Shown here: positions 58,838-59,369 of the stretch, one piece after another
How positions within the stretch are numbered: position 1 is the stretch's first letter
How the letters are laid out: each line of letters opens with the position of its first letter
Source of the DNA: DASWTL01 sp036402155
GTDB taxonomy: Bacteria > Bacteroidota > Bacteroidia > Sphingobacteriales > Sphingobacteriaceae
NCBI GenBank assembly: GCA_036402155.1
Contig: DASWTL010000056.1
Span: forward strand, 1-59,369
Reading direction: 5' to 3'
Length of the DNA stretch: 59,369 bases
The notes under the pieces: generated by a model
Told to the model about the DNA's origin: nothing
The model's database searches: none
Seen by the model: the letters and a program-made list of their open reading frames with translations, nothing else
Translations under genes and position numbers: made by a program

Positions 58838-58897
58838 GGTTTATAATTGGTTAGTTTAAAAAAGTCTTCATTCTCTCCGTTTGAAGGCTTTTTTTTT
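58838..58897 (+). ncRNA. Candidate small RNA with own promoter and terminator
   Basis: TTG (58806-58808) and TATATTTG (58826-58833) with a 17-base spacer form a good Bacteroidota promoter. A perfect 9-base-pair stem AAGTCTTCA / TGAAGGCTT (58862-58870 with 58882-58890, one G-U) with eight T residues follows. The predicted transcript is about 60 nt and codes for no plausible peptide. It is not a known RNA that I recognise. Confidence 0.45.
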
Positions 58898-59153
58898 GCA
58901 ACAAAAAAAATTAGTAATCCGCATTTAACCGCAAGCCTTAAATCCTTCTTAAAGAGCTGGTTCAAAAAGTTGATGGAATTAGAGAAAAAATTCGGGGTAA
59001 GAATTTATTAAACCTTATCCACCACAACTATTGGGTCTGATCTCTGTTTAAATAAATACGAAAATCTTTAAAATAACTAGCTTTTTTATCTTTAAAAGTA
59101 CTCTCCTATTATAATTATCGTTAATTTGAATTAAGAATTGAATTAGTATAATT

Positions 59154-59369
59154 ATGGCTTCTTCATCAGATAATTACACTCATCTAATTCATAAGATCGA
59201 TGATTTTATTCGCAGGTTTTATACTAATAAAATCCTGAGGGGGAGCATTTATCTTTCTGCTTCACTTTTTACTGGATTTGTTGTAGTCACATTTGCAGAG
59301 TATTTCGGAAATTTCGATCCTGTAATAAGAACGGGGCTCTTTTACACATACCTGTTCCTGAACATTTTT
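59154..59369 (+). CDS. DUF4175-like large membrane protein, N-terminus only (cut by window edge)
   Basis: The frame starts at ATG 59154 and is open to the window end (72 codons). The visible part has a soluble N-terminal helix (residues 8-30, HLIHKIDDFIRRFYTNKI), a hydrophobic helix (about 31-48) and a second one starting near 62. In Bacteroidota, proteins that start like this (xxLIxKLDEFIRKYYxNxLLRG) are the large DUF4175 proteins. The call rests on this pattern and on length to the edge only. The 605 bases before it hold the tRNA promoter, two terminators and the candidate RNA. Confidence 0.55.
   Translation, partial: MASSSDNYTHLIHKIDDFIRRFYTNKILRGSIYLSASLFTGFVVVTFAEYFGNFDPVIRTGLFYTYLFLNIF

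Overview
The window is a chromosomal segment of a Bacteroidota bacterium, probably of the Cytophagales/Sphingobacteriales kind; the order is an inference. The phylum call rests on several things seen here: a fused lpxC-fabZ gene, a PorX-type response regulator with a PglZ domain, an EF-P whose tip loop reads PGNLRAF, repeated TAnnTTTG promoter elements, a SusC-like TonB receptor with an N-terminal carboxypeptidase-regulatory domain, and many short standalone response regulators. The DNA is A+T-rich, and most genes are ordinary housekeeping genes.

Layout. 1-2960 (minus): a two-component system (kinase cut by the window edge) behind three genes for exported proteins, probably one operon. 3.2-7.1 kb: lipoprotein amidase, glnS, a B12-binding mutase subunit and enoyl-CoA hydratase. 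7.2-9.6 kb: a sigma-54 activator and a degenerate receiver-PAS protein. 9.7-11.9 kb: AI-2E-type transporter and a YtxH/holin-like envelope cluster. 11.9-18 kb: fcl, trmB, and a DNA-repair group (alkyltransferase-like protein, Tag glycosylase, PolA) interrupted by a four-helix-bundle gene and short ACTC-rich repeats. 18-26 kb: MORN/TonB-like protein, ybaB, receiver, serine hydrolase, fumC, S1/P1 nuclease, LMW phosphatase and hisS. 26-32 kb: TonB receptor with a His/Cys-rich partner, oxidoreductase, cyclophilin and exonuclease III. 32-43 kb: the lipid A block (lpxD, lpxC-fabZ, lpxA) with an ABC ATPase and efp, divergent from porX-tsaE-ald. 43-49.5 kb: envelope proteins and a soluble PAS kinase with two receivers.

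The most unusual part is 49.8-57.7 kb. Five plus-strand genes are spaced by 4-25 bases. They encode an exported papain-like protease with a DUF4384-like tail, two exported TPR-Ig-caspase paralogues with intact His/Cys dyads, a CHASE2-type membrane protein without a cytoplasmic output domain, and a small exported FecR-like protein. Two terminators insulate the operon upstream, and an 11-bp inverted repeat overlaps its likely promoter. Small DUF2007 paralogues lie on both sides. I infer an extracytoplasmic protease system in which CHASE2 and FecR-like parts sense or scaffold and the C1 and C14 peptidases act.

The right end holds tRNA-Pro(GGG), an orphan terminator, a candidate ~60-nt RNA with its own promoter and terminator, and the start of a DUF4175-like membrane protein. 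I saw no rRNA, CRISPR array, transposase or phage genes.
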